Below, piece by piece: positions 1 to 10,448 of a stretch of 47,521 nucleotides of DNA. Source of the DNA: Chloroflexota bacterium (lineage in GTDB: Bacteria > Chloroflexota > Dehalococcoidia > Lucifugimonadales > UBA3495). The stretch covers positions 1 through 47,521 of the forward strand of contig VXOG01000020.1 of assembly GCA_009840165.1 (NCBI GenBank), read 5' to 3'. The notes beneath the pieces were generated by a model. The model saw only the letters and a program-made list of their open reading frames with translations, was not told the origin of the DNA and did not search any database. Position numbers and translations under genes: made by a program. Each line of letters starts with the position of its first letter. The stretch's first letter is position 1.

Positions 1-1281
<1,281 letters not shown>

Positions 1282-1282
<1 letters not shown>

Positions 1283-1815
1283 TGCCTCCCGACGGGTTGA
1301 CCCTTCTAATCTCTGGGGAGGAACTGAGGTCAGGCGTCGCCGCCATCGCCCGGCAGATTGACCGGGACTACGCCAGCACTGGTTTGGTGCTGGTTTGCGT
1401 ACTTAAGGGAGCCGCTATATTCACGTCGGACTTGCTGCGCCAGTTGCAAGCGAGCGTACACCGAGTGGAATTCCTGCGCGCCAGCAGCTACGGGAGCGGC
1501 ACGGAATCTTCGGGGTCGGTGCGCGTGGAAAGTTCCCTTGCCGACGGCGTTATCTCCGGGCGGCACGTTCTTATCGTGGACGACATCGCCGATACCGGAC
1601 ACACCTGCGTTGCCGTGACGAAGTTCCTCAGTGGAATGGGGCCGGCATCACTGCGTTACTGCACGCTGCTGGATAAGCCTGACCGCAGACAGGTTGAGGT
1701 GCAATACGACTACGTCGGCTTCACGATCCCCAACTACTTTGTGGTCGGCTATGGGATGGACCTGGACGAGCGCTACCGGGGACTGCCGGCGATTTACTAC
1801 TTTCCCGACGCGTAG
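1282..1815 (+). CDS. hpt: Hypoxanthine phosphoribosyltransferase
   Basis: Purine salvage enzyme that converts hypoxanthine or guanine plus PRPP to IMP or GMP in the cytosol. The 177-residue length is normal for the family. Motifs seen: LKGA near residues 41-44 (pyrophosphate loop), SSYG at 68-71, and the PRPP-binding loop VLIVDDIADTG at 96-106 with its paired acidic residues, followed by a typical YVGF and DERYRGLP C-terminal region. The ATG overlaps the gyrB stop by one base, so hpt is probably translated by ribosomes leaving gyrB. It converges on the gamma-glutamyltransferase gene with about 30 bases between, which hold a palindromic stem. Close relatives (xanthine or adenine PRTs) are less likely given the acidic loop and the LKGA motif. 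Confidence 0.93.
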
Positions 1816-1836
1816 GTGCTAGGCATGCCTAGCCCC
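1815..1836. terminator. Palindromic stem between convergent hpt and ggt
   Basis: GCTAGG and CCTAGC (1818-1823 and 1828-1833) pair around a CATG loop, with two more G-C pairs outside a mismatch. It lies between two convergent stop codons and is symmetric, so it could act on both transcripts. There is no strong T tract on either side, which lowers confidence that it is an intrinsic terminator. Confidence 0.4.
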
Positions 1837-1846
1837 TTCTGATGTC

Positions 1847-3484
1847 CTAGAACCCCACCGCCTGCCCATCGCCGCGGGGATCCGACGCGCCGGTGAGGAC
1901 TCCGCGGCGACCGTCCCGCATAATCAACTGCACGGTTCCGTGATATGAACCCAACGGGTTCTGAACCACATTGTGCCCCATGCGCTTTAGGTCGCGGATG
2001 GTGTCGTCGGGCATTCCCATTTCCATGCGCAACTCGCCGGCCCGGTTGATCGTCGCGGGATCAGTGCCGGGGAAGCTGAACCAACGGGGTGATTCCACTG
2101 CATCCTGAGGTTGGAGCCCGCCATCGATTATCTTGGTGAGCATTTGAGCGCCCACCTGCGGTTGCAGGTCGCCGCCGGGCGTTCCGCCGACTATCGATAC
2201 CTCGCCGTTCACGGTCGTGAGGTAGCAGTTGAGCGTGTGCATGGTGCGCTTGCCCGGGGCAATGACGTTGGGGTGACTGGGTTCCAGGCTGAAACCGCGC
2301 CCGCCCCGGTTGTTGAACAGGACGCCGGTTCCCGGAGCCACGACGCCGGAACCGAAGCCGTTGGACAGGCTATGAATCCAGCTGACGGCGTTGCCGGCGC
2401 CGTCAGCGACGCAGAAGTATGTAGTATCGCCCAGCCCGTTGGTGGGAACCAGTGGTCGAACCTCGGTACCGGCCTGGAAGGGATGAATCTGATCACGGCG
2501 CATATCGGCGTACTCCATGGAGAGCAGGCCGTCGAGAGGCCATTCGACAAAATTGGGATCGCCGGCCAGCCGGTTGCGGTCCGAGTACGCGATCTTCTTA
2601 GCCTCAACCAGCAGGTGGATGGCGTCCGCCGAGTTGGGTGTCATGGAACTGAGGTCGTGGCCGGCCACGATGTTCAACATCTCCAGTAGCAGGAACCCCT
2701 GGGAAGGCGGCCGGGTCTGGTACACGGTGTGTTGTCGGTAAGTTGTGCTGATTGGTTCGCAAAGGTCGGCGTATTGTCCGGCAAAGTCGGCTTCGGTAAA
2801 CAGCCCGCCGTCCGCGGTGGCTTGATTCAGCCCTGCCACGAGCTGAGTCGTCAGGTCACTGCGGTAGTAAGCGTCGGCGCCCCCTTCGGCCACACGGCGC
2901 AGGGAATTAGCGAGGTCGGGATTGGCCAGGATTTCGCCCTCTCGCGGTGGCCGCCCGTTACGCAGGTAGATGTCGGCGGTTGCGGTGTGCCGGGCCAGAA
3001 GTTCCGCGCTGCCGGCAAATGACCGGGCGATGCCGGCAGGAACCGGAAACCCCTGCTCTGCGTAACGAATGGCCGGGGCCAGCAGATCCGGCATGGGGAT
3101 GGTGCAGAAATTACGGTGCATAACTTCCCACGCCGCGGCCTCCCCCGGCACGGTAACGGAGTGAGCGCCTGTTATGGGCATCAGGGCCAACCCCTGGCTC
3201 CGGTAATAGTCGGCTTCCGCGCCGGAGCCGGCTACGCCGCTGCTGTTGATGTTGATAACCTTGCGGGATGTGGCATCGTAGGCCAGGATGAATGAGTCCC
3301 CGCCAAGACCGCACTTTGGGACCAGGGTAACGGCTTCCACTCCGGCGCAGGCCAGCGCTGCGTCAAAGGCTGTACCGCCATTCTGTAATACGCGCAAACC
3401 GGCGGCGGCCGCCAGCGGGGAATCGGAGCACACCATGCCATTCTGACCGTGCACGGCGCTGCGGGTAAGGTTGGTGATAGACAT
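1847..3484 (-). CDS. ggt: Gamma-glutamyltransferase (Ntn hydrolase family)
   Basis: Self-processing N-terminal nucleophile hydrolase that transfers or hydrolyses gamma-glutamyl groups, for example of glutathione. The start was set at the ATG at 3484 because GGAGG lies about eight bases upstream; the open frame extends 24 codons further without support. The product is 545 residues, close to the usual 550-580. The predicted cleavage site and nucleophile is Thr354 in GDTTYF, followed by the typical GNAVSWIHS and LFNN region. The glycine-rich GGTPGGDLQPQ loop of the oxyanion pocket is present. No signal peptide or lipobox is evident, so the protein may be cytosolic, unlike secreted GGT; some cytosolic family members act on other amides, so the substrate is uncertain. 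It lies 85 bases downstream of folK on the same strand. Confidence 0.9.
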   Translation of the reverse strand: MSITNLTRSAVHGQNGMVCSDSPLAAAAGLRVLQNGGTAFDAALACAGVEAVTLVPKCGLGGDSFILAYDATSRKVININSSGVAGSGAEADYYRSQGLALMPITGAHSVTVPGEAAAWEVMHRNFCTIPMPDLLAPAIRYAEQGFPVPAGIARSFAGSAELLARHTATADIYLRNGRPPREGEILANPDLANSLRRVAEGGADAYYRSDLTTQLVAGLNQATADGGLFTEADFAGQYADLCEPISTTYRQHTVYQTRPPSQGFLLLEMLNIVAGHDLSSMTPNSADAIHLLVEAKKIAYSDRNRLAGDPNFVEWPLDGLLSMEYADMRRDQIHPFQAGTEVRPLVPTNGLGDTTYFCVADGAGNAVSWIHSLSNGFGSGVVAPGTGVLFNNRGGRGFSLEPSHPNVIAPGKRTMHTLNCYLTTVNGEVSIVGGTPGGDLQPQVGAQMLTKIIDGGLQPQDAVESPRWFSFPGTDPATINRAGELRMEMGMPDDTIRDLKRMGHNVVQNPLGSYHGTVQLIMRDGRRGVLTGASDPRGDGQAVGF

Positions 3485-3569
3485 GGTGGGGATCCTCCGT
3501 GGAGTCGTTGTTAGCTCTACTTGTTGGTTGGTCAATAATCTTATACAGCAGGCCAACTGGCAAGTGTGC

Positions 3570-4088
3570 TTACGTGGAAAAAGGAGCGTCGCCCCACCGG
3601 ACGATGCCTTCGTTGCCGTCCACCTTTGATAGCATCTGTAGCACCTGCTTGCCCAACCTCGGCACTACAGCATCCGGCGCGATCTCGGCCAAAGGAACCA
3701 GCGCGAAAGCACGCTCGGCCAGGCGGGCGTGGGGTATTTGCAAGTCGGGTTGCGTCGAGCTGACCACAGCATCGCCGTAGAGCAGGATGTCAACGTCAAT
3801 CAGGCGTGGTCCCCAACGGTAGCTTTCGGTGCGTCCAACCTGCGATTCTACCTGCTTGCAGACGGCCAGCAGTTCCGACGGGGAAAGCGTCGTCTCGAAT
3901 CCGGCTGCGAGGTTGAGAAAGGCAGGCTGATCCACCACGCCCCATGGCTCAGTTTCGTACACGGAAGAACAGGACAGTATCCGCATACCGGGTGTGGAGT
4001 CCAACAGCGCCAGCGCTTCCGTCAGCGCCGCCAGCCGATCGGCCAGGTTGCCCCCCAGTCCGAGGTAAGTGACTACCGATTCGGCCAA
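3570..4088 (-). CDS. folK: 2-amino-4-hydroxy-6-hydroxymethyldihydropteridine pyrophosphokinase
   Basis: Folate biosynthesis enzyme that activates hydroxymethyldihydropterin with ATP for the FolP step. The 172-residue product has the N-terminal YLGLGGNLADR signature, SVYETEPWG and PAFLNLAAGFET in the pterin-binding half, and the diagnostic RWGPRLIDVDILLYG motif with the Mg-binding Asp pair. The predicted start is TTG at 4088, supported by GGAGG nine bases upstream, and it overlaps the folP 3' end by 16 bases. The pair folP-folK is thus translationally linked and catalyses two consecutive steps. No FolB domain is fused. Confidence 0.95.
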   Translation of the reverse strand: MAESVVTYLGLGGNLADRLAALTEALALLDSTPGMRILSCSSVYETEPWGVVDQPAFLNLAAGFETTLSPSELLAVCKQVESQVGRTESYRWGPRLIDVDILLYGDAVVSSTQPDLQIPHARLAERAFALVPLAEIAPDAVVPRLGKQVLQMLSKVDGNEGIVRWGDAPFST

Positions 4089-4948
4089 CCGTCCGGCCTC
4101 CAGTCCCGCACGATGGCGTCGGTCATGCGGGCGACGCGTACCATCTCTTTGACATCGTGAACCCGCACGATGTCCGCGCCGCCGGCAATGCTCATGGCCA
4201 CGGCGGCCGCGGTGCCCTCCAGCCGTTCCCCGGCCGGAAGGTTGAGAATACGCCCGATGGTGGACTTACGCGATACTCCCAGCAGCATCGGGTAACCTAG
4301 ATCTCGGACCTCCGGGAGCCGGCGTATGAGTTCCAGGTTGTGGTCCGCCGTCTTGCCAAACCCAATGCCCGGGTCCAGGATGACGTTGTGATGAGCAATA
4401 CCGGCAGCTTGGGCGATACCGGCGATACGATCCAATCCGGCAATGACATCCGCCACCAGGTCGTCATACTGCGTGCCGCTCTGGTTGTGCATCAAGATCG
4501 ACGGGACTCCGGCGGCGGCGATTACCGGGGCCATTGCCCCGTCAGCGAGGCATCCCCAAACATCGTTGACCAAGGCTGCGCCGGCGTCGATGGCGCGCCG
4601 GGCCACGGGCGCCTTGTAGGTGTCAACACTGACCGGGACGCCGACCGATTCGCAGATGGCGGAGAGCGCTGGGAGCAGTCGGTCCGCCTCCGCCGCCGCC
4701 GAGATTGGTTGGCCGCCCGGTCGGGTGGATTCGGCTCCCACGTCGATGATGTCTGCGCCGTCCTCTTCCATGCGTTGCGCCAACTCCACCGCCGCCTGTG
4801 GATCTCCCGAGAGGCCGTCGCCGGAGAATGAGTCGGGCGTCAGGTTGATGATGCCCATGATGTAGGTGCGACGGCCCCAGATTAACGGTTCGCCGCCGGC
4901 GACGGTCAGAATCGGGTGGGATTCGGGGATTTTCGAGCTGGATGACAA
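4073..4948 (-). CDS. folP: Dihydropteroate synthase
   Basis: Condenses hydroxymethyldihydropterin pyrophosphate with p-aminobenzoate; the sulfonamide target. TIM-barrel motifs in order: IMGIINLTPDSFS (pterin/pyrophosphate loop 1), DVGAESTRPG (loop 2), SVDTYK, NDVWG, DPGIGFGKT, LLGVSRKS and VRVHDV at the end, all intact. No ATG lies upstream of the conserved block. I chose TTG at 4948 because GGAG precedes it by about ten bases; a second TTG at 4975 would add nine residues but has a poorer ribosome site. First gene of the leftward folP-folK(-ggt) cluster, divergent from the acyl-CoA carboxylase gene at 5027. Confidence 0.94.
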   Translation of the reverse strand: MSSSSKIPESHPILTVAGGEPLIWGRRTYIMGIINLTPDSFSGDGLSGDPQAAVELAQRMEEDGADIIDVGAESTRPGGQPISAAAEADRLLPALSAICESVGVPVSVDTYKAPVARRAIDAGAALVNDVWGCLADGAMAPVIAAAGVPSILMHNQSGTQYDDLVADVIAGLDRIAGIAQAAGIAHHNVILDPGIGFGKTADHNLELIRRLPEVRDLGYPMLLGVSRKSTIGRILNLPAGERLEGTAAAVAMSIAGGADIVRVHDVKEMVRVARMTDAIVRDWRPDGWPNR

Positions 4949-4990
4949 GCGCTTAATTCTCCATTCCGCAAGCAACAGACGGCGAGTGCT

Positions 4991-4996
4991 ATTATA
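4991..4996 (-). promoter_or_regulatory. Putative -10 element for folP
   Basis: The minus strand reads a perfect TATAAT here, placing a start site near 4985, some 37 bases before the preferred folP start. No convincing -35 hexamer is found 16-18 bases upstream, so the assignment rests on the -10 box and position alone. Confidence 0.35.
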
Positions 4997-5026
4997 CCGG
5001 CTAACCGACTGCCGCTGGAGGCCGAT

Positions 5027-6607
5027 TTGACCACGACCAACAAAACACCGATTGAATCGACAGGCGATGCGAAACTATCGCATCTGTTGGAACTCAGCGA
5101 ACAGGCAGCGTTGGGAGGTGGCCAGCGCCGCATCGAACAGCAGCACCAGCGGGGCAAGAAAACCGCGCTGGAACGGCTGCAACTGCTGATGGATCCCGGC
5201 ACGTTTCAGGAAATCGACCGGTTCGTCACGCATCGCACAACCGAATTCGGGCTGGCAGGCCGAACCTTTTTAGGGGACGCTGTAATTACGGGGTATGGCA
5301 ACATTAACGGGCGGCAGGTGTTCGCCTACGCTCAGGATTTCACGGTGTTCGGCGGTTCGCTTTCGGAAGTAGTGGGCCAGAAAATCTGCAAGGTGATGGA
5401 CCTGGCCGCCAAGACCGGGTGCCCGATGATCGGAATCTGCGACTCCGGCGGCGCGCGCATCCAGGAAGGTGCGTTGAGCCTGGCGGCCTACGGTGACATA
5501 TTTCTCCGCAACACGCTGTACTCGGGTGTAGTGCCCCAAATCTCGGTGATAATGGGACCTTCCGCCGGCGGCGCAGTGTATTCGCCGGCCATTACGGATT
5601 TCATATTCATGGTGCGTGGCACGGGACAGATGTACATAACCGGGCCGGACGTGGTACGCGCCGTCACCGGCGAGGACGTTACCCACGAGCAGTTGGGCGG
5701 AGCGGACGCGCACGCGGCGCGCAGCGGGGTCGCCCATTTCGTGGCCGACACCGAAGAAGAATGCCTGGAGGAGCTGCGGAGGCTGATTTCCTTCCTGCCG
5801 CTGAACAACCTGGATGACCCGCCGGCCTACCGCACGGCTGACCCGGCGAATCGCTCCGATGAGGTTCTACGCAGCATTGTTCCTCCGGAGCCTAACCGAC
5901 CCTACGACATCCGTGAGATCATTTACCACATCGTGGACGATGAAGACTTCATGGAAGTGCAGGCCGGTTACGCGCCAAACGTGGTGGTCGGCTTCGGGCG
6001 GATGGCGGGCCGCACCGTGGGCCTGGTGGGTAATCAGCCGGCGTTCCTGGCGGGGGTGCTGGACATCAACGCATCGGCCAAGGCGTCGCGGTTCGTGCGA
6101 TTCTGCGACTGCTTCAACGTGCCACTGGTCACTTTGGTGGATGTGCCTGGTTTCATGCCAGGTACGGAGCAGGAGTACGGCGGCATCATCCGCCACGGAG
6201 CGAAGCTGATCTACGCCTACGCGGAGGCGACGGTGCCCAAGGTGGCGCTCATCACCCGCAAAGCCTACGGCGGCGCGTACATCGTTATGAGCAGCAAGCA
6301 TCTCCGTTCCGACATCAACCTGGCCTGGCCCAGCGCGGAGATCGCCGTGATGGGCCCGGACGGAGCCGTGAACATAATCTACCGTGAGGAGATCGGAAAC
6401 GCTGATGACCCCGACTTGCGGCGTGCCGAGTTGATCTCCGACTACCAGGAACGGTTTACCAACCCATACGTTGCAGCCAACCGCGGCTACCTGGACGACG
6501 TGATAGATCCGGCGGCGACGCGCCCCACCATCATCCGAGCGTTGGAGATGCTTCAGAACAAGCGGGACACGCTGCCAGCCAAAAAGCACGGCAACATACC
6601 GCTATAA
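5027..6607 (+). CDS. Acyl-CoA carboxylase carboxyltransferase (beta) subunit, propionyl-CoA type
   Basis: Carboxyltransferase that moves CO2 from carboxybiotin to an acyl-CoA such as propionyl-CoA. The 526 residues match PccB/MmdA family length. Both crotonase-fold halves are present: FGGSLSE (about 108-114), GGARIQEG (141-148) and GPSAGGAVYSPA (167-178) in the N half; MPGTEQEYGG, RKAYGGAY and AWPSAEIAVMG in the C half. The start is TTG at 5027, chosen because GGAGG ends six bases before it and no ATG fits. No biotin carboxylase or biotin carrier gene is nearby, so the partner must be encoded elsewhere. Methylmalonyl-CoA decarboxylase alpha has the same fold and cannot be separated by sequence reading alone. 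Confidence 0.92.
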   Translation: MTTTNKTPIESTGDAKLSHLLELSEQAALGGGQRRIEQQHQRGKKTALERLQLLMDPGTFQEIDRFVTHRTTEFGLAGRTFLGDAVITGYGNINGRQVFAYAQDFTVFGGSLSEVVGQKICKVMDLAAKTGCPMIGICDSGGARIQEGALSLAAYGDIFLRNTLYSGVVPQISVIMGPSAGGAVYSPAITDFIFMVRGTGQMYITGPDVVRAVTGEDVTHEQLGGADAHAARSGVAHFVADTEEECLEELRRLISFLPLNNLDDPPAYRTADPANRSDEVLRSIVPPEPNRPYDIREIIYHIVDDEDFMEVQAGYAPNVVVGFGRMAGRTVGLVGNQPAFLAGVLDINASAKASRFVRFCDCFNVPLVTLVDVPGFMPGTEQEYGGIIRHGAKLIYAYAEATVPKVALITRKAYGGAYIVMSSKHLRSDINLAWPSAEIAVMGPDGAVNIIYREEIGNADDPDLRRAELISDYQERFTNPYVAANRGYLDDVIDPAATRPTIIRALEMLQNKRDTLPAKKHGNIPL

Positions 6608-6617
6608 TGGTGGCATA

Positions 6618-7046
6618 GTGGCACGGCAGCAGGATGATCGCGCCGGGTGGATTGGAATACCCAGCGTACCGCCAGAGCGGGCCGCCCAAGCTTTTGCCGC
6701 GTTCTATTTGGCGCTGGCTACGGCCATAGCCGTCGACGTGTTGCTGATTATTTATAATCACGAACCGGGAAGGTGGCAGCTGACCGTAGAAATGGTCTTT
6801 GACGATGGAGGTCAGATCATGGCTTGGGCACTAGCGGCGACCTGGCCGATCATGGAGGCGATGAGAATGGTGCTGGCAGGGATTTTTGAGAAGCGCATAT
6901 TCCGGCGAGGCCGGGAACAGGGCAGAGAGGAAAATCAACAGCTCTGGGAAGCTTGGAACCGTCGTCGCTTGGAAGCAGAAGAGCGGGGTGAAGCATTCAG
7001 AGAGCCACCGCCGGGAACCGAAGCCACCAACGGGAGACAGTCATAA
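6618..7046 (+). CDS. Small predicted membrane protein with charged C-terminal helix
   Basis: Unrecognised 142-residue protein. Two hydrophobic segments are visible, about residues 24-46 and 66-90, joined by a short acidic loop. A strongly charged region rich in Arg and Glu (about 90-130) follows, likely helical or coiled coil. The predicted start is GTG at 6618, ten bases after the carboxylase stop, and its TAA directly abuts the ATG of the next gene (TAAATG), so it belongs to the same transcription unit. The topology suggests a two-helix membrane anchor with a cytosolic tail; no catalytic motif is seen. Function unknown. Confidence 0.65.
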   Translation: MARQQDDRAGWIGIPSVPPERAAQAFAAFYLALATAIAVDVLLIIYNHEPGRWQLTVEMVFDDGGQIMAWALAATWPIMEAMRMVLAGIFEKRIFRRGREQGREENQQLWEAWNRRRLEAEERGEAFREPPPGTEATNGRQS

Positions 7047-8069
7047 ATGGAATTCGGCGTTTTCTATCAAATCCCTTGCGGGGAAGGCCAGACACCCGCT
7101 GTTCGTTATGCCGACGTAATGGCGCAGGTCCAGTTGGCGGACCGACTCGGCTACGACATGGCGTGGCTGGCGGAACTACACTTTGCCCGGAGCTTTTCGG
7201 TGATGCCGGCGCCGCTGCTCATGGCCTCCGCTTTGTCGCAGACCACCGAGCGCATCATGCTGGGCACCGCTGTCAACCTGCTGCCGTTGCATCACCCATT
7301 GCGGATTGCCGAGGAAGTGGCGACGCTGGACGTGCTCTCGGGCGGGCGAGCGGTCTTTGGCATCGGACGCGGTTCCAACCCCAACCACTACCGGGGCTAT
7401 GGCATCCCCATTGAGGAACGTAACGACCGATTTGTCGAAGGCTTGGACCTCGCGCTCCGGGCGTGGACGGAGGACTCTTTGGACTACCATGGCCGGTTCT
7501 ATCAGGCCGAGGGCATCCGACTGGAGCCCAAGCCAATACAGCAGCCGTACCCGCCGGTGTACATTGCCTCCAATGGCGCCGACACCTTCCCTCTGGTGGG
7601 CAGCCTGGGGCACAGCATATTGGTGACGCCGCTGATCATTACGGTTCAGGGAGTGAGCGACGGTTTAGCGGCATACCGGGAAACCCTGGCCGAGCACGGG
7701 CATGATGAATCCAAAGTTAAAGTGGTGGTGAACGTTCCGGTGTACGTTGGAGAAACTGCCGAGGCGGCCAAGGCCGCGTTCGCCCCGACGGTGAACAACT
7801 ACCTGGACACCCTGCGCAGTATGCAGAACAACTCACCAGGTTCCGGGCGTGCCTTCCAGATAGACTACGACGACTTGTACCACGAGCTGGCCGCGATCGG
7901 CACGCCCGAACAGGTCATCGAGCGACTGGAGGGGTACAAAGAGCTGTACCGTCCGCAGGAGATCATGTGCTGGTTCAACATTGGCGGAATGCTGACCAAC
8001 GAGGAGGTGGGCCGTTCGATGAGCTTGTTTGCAGAAGAGGTTATTCCGCACTTTCGGAACGGCGGCTGA
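7047..8069 (+). CDS. LLM class flavin-dependent oxidoreductase (bacterial luciferase-like)
   Basis: A TIM-barrel monooxygenase or reductase of the luciferase family, using FMNH2 or F420. The 340-residue product begins with the typical MEFGVFY strand. It carries WLAELHF near residue 40, LLPLHHPLRIAEEVATLDVLSGGR near 80-105 and GIGRGSNP just after, which shape the flavin phosphate pocket. The C-terminal GTPEQVIERL motif is also typical. The substrate cannot be deduced. The start codon touches the stop of the small membrane protein gene, indicating one operon with the acyl-CoA carboxylase subunit; a role in degrading organic acids or recalcitrant compounds is inference from this neighbourhood. 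Confidence 0.9.
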   Translation: MEFGVFYQIPCGEGQTPAVRYADVMAQVQLADRLGYDMAWLAELHFARSFSVMPAPLLMASALSQTTERIMLGTAVNLLPLHHPLRIAEEVATLDVLSGGRAVFGIGRGSNPNHYRGYGIPIEERNDRFVEGLDLALRAWTEDSLDYHGRFYQAEGIRLEPKPIQQPYPPVYIASNGADTFPLVGSLGHSILVTPLIITVQGVSDGLAAYRETLAEHGHDESKVKVVVNVPVYVGETAEAAKAAFAPTVNNYLDTLRSMQNNSPGSGRAFQIDYDDLYHELAAIGTPEQVIERLEGYKELYRPQEIMCWFNIGGMLTNEEVGRSMSLFAEEVIPHFRNGG

Positions 8070-8093
8070 AGGTTGCCGGCGTGATAGTCCACC

Positions 8094-9452
8094 ATGGCCG
8101 GACAAGACGATATCGGCTCGTTGTTTGAGCACGGGACGCGGCAGTACGCCAGCGACACCGCTCCGCTGGCCGAACGTATGCGGCCGGCGTCGTTCGACGA
8201 GTTCGTGGGACAAGAGCACATACTTGCTGAGGACAAGGTGCTGCGCCGGGTGATCGCGAACGACCGCATCCCGTCGATTCTGTTTTGGGGTCCGCCCGGT
8301 TCGGGTAAAACCACGCTCGCGCGCCTGATTGCCACGGTGACGCGGGCGCACTTTGAGCCGGTTTCTGCGGTTTCGGCTGGTGTAGCCGACCTGCGCAAGG
8401 CGGTGGCCGGCGCGCAAGAGCGGCGGTCTTTTTATCAGCAGCCGACGATCCTGTTCGTGGATGAGATTCACCGGTTCAACAAAGCGCAGCAGGACGTGAT
8501 TTTGCCCCACGTAGAGGACGGTACTGTCATATTCATCGGGGCCACGACCGAAAACCCATCCTTTGAAGTAAACGCTCCCCTGCTGTCCCGCTGCCGGGTT
8601 TTTACGCTGAAAGCGCTTTCGTCCGCTAATGTTGGGACCATTGTGCGACGCGCGCTGGACGACGACCGGCGCGGTTTGGGGATGCTGAAATCGATCCTGG
8701 AACCGGACGCCGTGCATCACCTGGTCAACATTGCCAACGGCGACGCCCGCGTCGCTCTGAATGCTCTGGAAATGGCTGCCCTGGCCGCCGAGCCGGGGCC
8801 GGACGGCACGCGCCGTGTGACCGTTGACGCTATTTCCGACGCGCTGCAAAGGCGCGCGCCATTGTACGACAAAGCCGGCGACAGCCATTACGACACGATA
8901 TCGGCGTTTATCAAGTCGGTGCGCGGTTCGTCCCCGGACGGTGCGCTCTATTGGCTGGCCAGGATGCTGGAGTCGGGCGAGGATCCGCTGTTCATCGCGC
9001 GCCGGCTGGTGATACTGGCTGCCGAGGACATCGGGCTCGCCAATCCAGGGGCCCTGCCGGTGGCGGTTGCGGCTCAGCAAGCAGTGCATTTCGTCGGGTT
9101 GCCGGAGGGGCGCATACCACTGGCCGAGGCGACGGTGTATCTGGCGACCTCGCCCAAGAGCAACGCGGCCTACATGGCGTTGGAACGCGCTATGGAGGAT
9201 GTACGTAACACGCCCAATGAACCGGTGCCGCTGCACTTGCGCAATGCCGTTACGAGCCTGATGCGTGGCATGGGCTATGGTTCCGGATACAAGTACAGCC
9301 ACGACTACGAGGGGCATTTCGAGGCGCAGGAATACTTGCCACCGGGTTTGTCCGACCGACGTTACTACCAGCCCTCGGACCAGGGATCAGAGGCGTCCAT
9401 TGCGGAGCGGCTCCGGCGTTGGTGGGGAGATGGCCGTAATTCAAATGCTTGA
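8094..9452 (+). CDS. rarA: Replication-associated recombination protein A (MgsA/WRNIP1 family AAA+ ATPase)
   Basis: AAA+ ATPase acting at stalled replication forks. The 452 residues match the family. Seen in order: the N-terminal PLAERMRPASFDEFVGQ motif, Walker A GPPGSGKT (66-73), Walker B ILFVDEIHRF with D123-E124, the sensor-1 segment GATTENPSF, the SRC arginine-finger region, and the C-terminal tetramerisation domain with GLPEGRIPLAEATVYLA and KYSHDYEGHF. No strong ribosome site precedes the ATG at 8094, which is nevertheless placed by homology of the N-terminus. The gene follows the flavin oxidoreductase by 24 bases. Its 3' end overlaps the convergent arrestin-like gene by 12 bases. Confidence 0.95.
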   Translation: MAGQDDIGSLFEHGTRQYASDTAPLAERMRPASFDEFVGQEHILAEDKVLRRVIANDRIPSILFWGPPGSGKTTLARLIATVTRAHFEPVSAVSAGVADLRKAVAGAQERRSFYQQPTILFVDEIHRFNKAQQDVILPHVEDGTVIFIGATTENPSFEVNAPLLSRCRVFTLKALSSANVGTIVRRALDDDRRGLGMLKSILEPDAVHHLVNIANGDARVALNALEMAALAAEPGPDGTRRVTVDAISDALQRRAPLYDKAGDSHYDTISAFIKSVRGSSPDGALYWLARMLESGEDPLFIARRLVILAAEDIGLANPGALPVAVAAQQAVHFVGLPEGRIPLAEATVYLATSPKSNAAYMALERAMEDVRNTPNEPVPLHLRNAVTSLMRGMGYGSGYKYSHDYEGHFEAQEYLPPGLSDRRYYQPSDQGSEASIAERLRRWWGDGRNSNA

Positions 9453-10391
9453 GCCGTCGGTGCGCGGAGACGTGTAAACCTGCACTAACTGGGTCACGCT
9501 GAGGTTGGGGCGCAGCGTTCGGTCCATGATGGCCCTGATCTGCCATCCGACGAAAGTGTGCTGTCCCAGCACCGATGGCATCAGACGGTCCGGTACCGGC
9601 AAACGGAAGGCCCAGTCGGTGCGCTCTCCGGCGTCCTGAATCGCCGGACGTTGCAGCACCTGCCTGCTTTCTACGACCCGGGCCTGCTTGTGGCCGGAAC
9701 GCTCCCACCGCACCAGTTCCACCCGCAACTCCCGCGCTTTGACCGCCGAGCGTGATTCAACCGTCAGCTCTCCTTCGATTGCGCCGCCGTTGGGAGCCAT
9801 GCCGGAGTTAAGTGACAGATCCATATTCAGGCTGCGAAAAACCCGGGAGGCAGAGGGTCTTTCGGGCAGTCGTTCACCACCGATGTGTGTAGCATCTGGG
9901 TGGGCAAACACCACGAACTCTTGCCGGTTCTCGCCGACTCGGCCCATGGCCAGATTTGCCAAGATGCCCTCGCGTTGGGGCAGCCAATCGGATTTGGCAA
10001 GGATTGACGCCGCAAGTTCCCAGGTTATCTGAGCATACTTGCCCTTGACGGTAGGAGGCGCGGGTACGGGGAGACGAAACTGTACCGGGTATTTATGGAC
10101 AGCGCCGCCCTCCAACTCCGCGTCTTCAAGGAATACGTGGTCTAAGTGGTCCGGAATCCCGAATCGGGACCGGCCACGGCGCCCGGGGTGCATCATTTGC
10201 GGCACTGCGTCCCGCGCCGAGTCGATGCGAAGTACCTCGGTCTGGGTCAGCCGAACGACACCCACCGACGCCGTGAAAGAAGCGCGCGGAGTTACGGCAA
10301 TCTCGGCCTCCACCAGATCGCCGGGGTACAGAGGGCGAGAGCGGATTGACACCAATATGTCGGCGGCAGGGGATGCAGAGCGTCGCAACAT
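9441..10391 (-). CDS. Putative arrestin-like beta-sandwich protein
   Basis: Unnamed 316-residue protein, soluble, with no signal peptide. The sequence is rich in alternating beta strands and looks like two tandem arrestin-type domains: an N half with LYPGDLVEAEIAV and KYPVQFRLPVPAPPT, and a C half with GGAIEGELTVES, RELRVELVRWE and a final HTFVGWQIRAIMD strand pair. The last pattern is typical of arrestin-like and Spo0M-like folds, which serve as adaptors rather than enzymes. The ATG at 10391 was chosen over a TTG two codons upstream; the ribosome site is weak for both. It lies about 50 bases downstream of the isochorismatase-fold gene on the same strand. Assignment is from fold pattern only. 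Confidence 0.5.
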   Translation of the reverse strand: MLRRSASPAADILVSIRSRPLYPGDLVEAEIAVTPRASFTASVGVVRLTQTEVLRIDSARDAVPQMMHPGRRGRSRFGIPDHLDHVFLEDAELEGGAVHKYPVQFRLPVPAPPTVKGKYAQITWELAASILAKSDWLPQREGILANLAMGRVGENRQEFVVFAHPDATHIGGERLPERPSASRVFRSLNMDLSLNSGMAPNGGAIEGELTVESRSAVKARELRVELVRWERSGHKQARVVESRQVLQRPAIQDAGERTDWAFRLPVPDRLMPSVLGQHTFVGWQIRAIMDRTLRPNLSVTQLVQVYTSPRTDGSSI

Positions 10392-10448
10392 CGGCAAGCA
10401 TCCAGGTCATAGCCGTCCGTTCGTAGGTGCGGGAGAGTGGCTCCCGCG

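Noticed and set aside
5867..6589. Long open frames opposite real genes (for example 5867-6589, 7833-9317, 15207-16109, 37900-39306)
   Set aside because: All lie opposite strongly conserved genes in the mirror frame of GC-rich DNA, with no family motif or ribosome site of their own.
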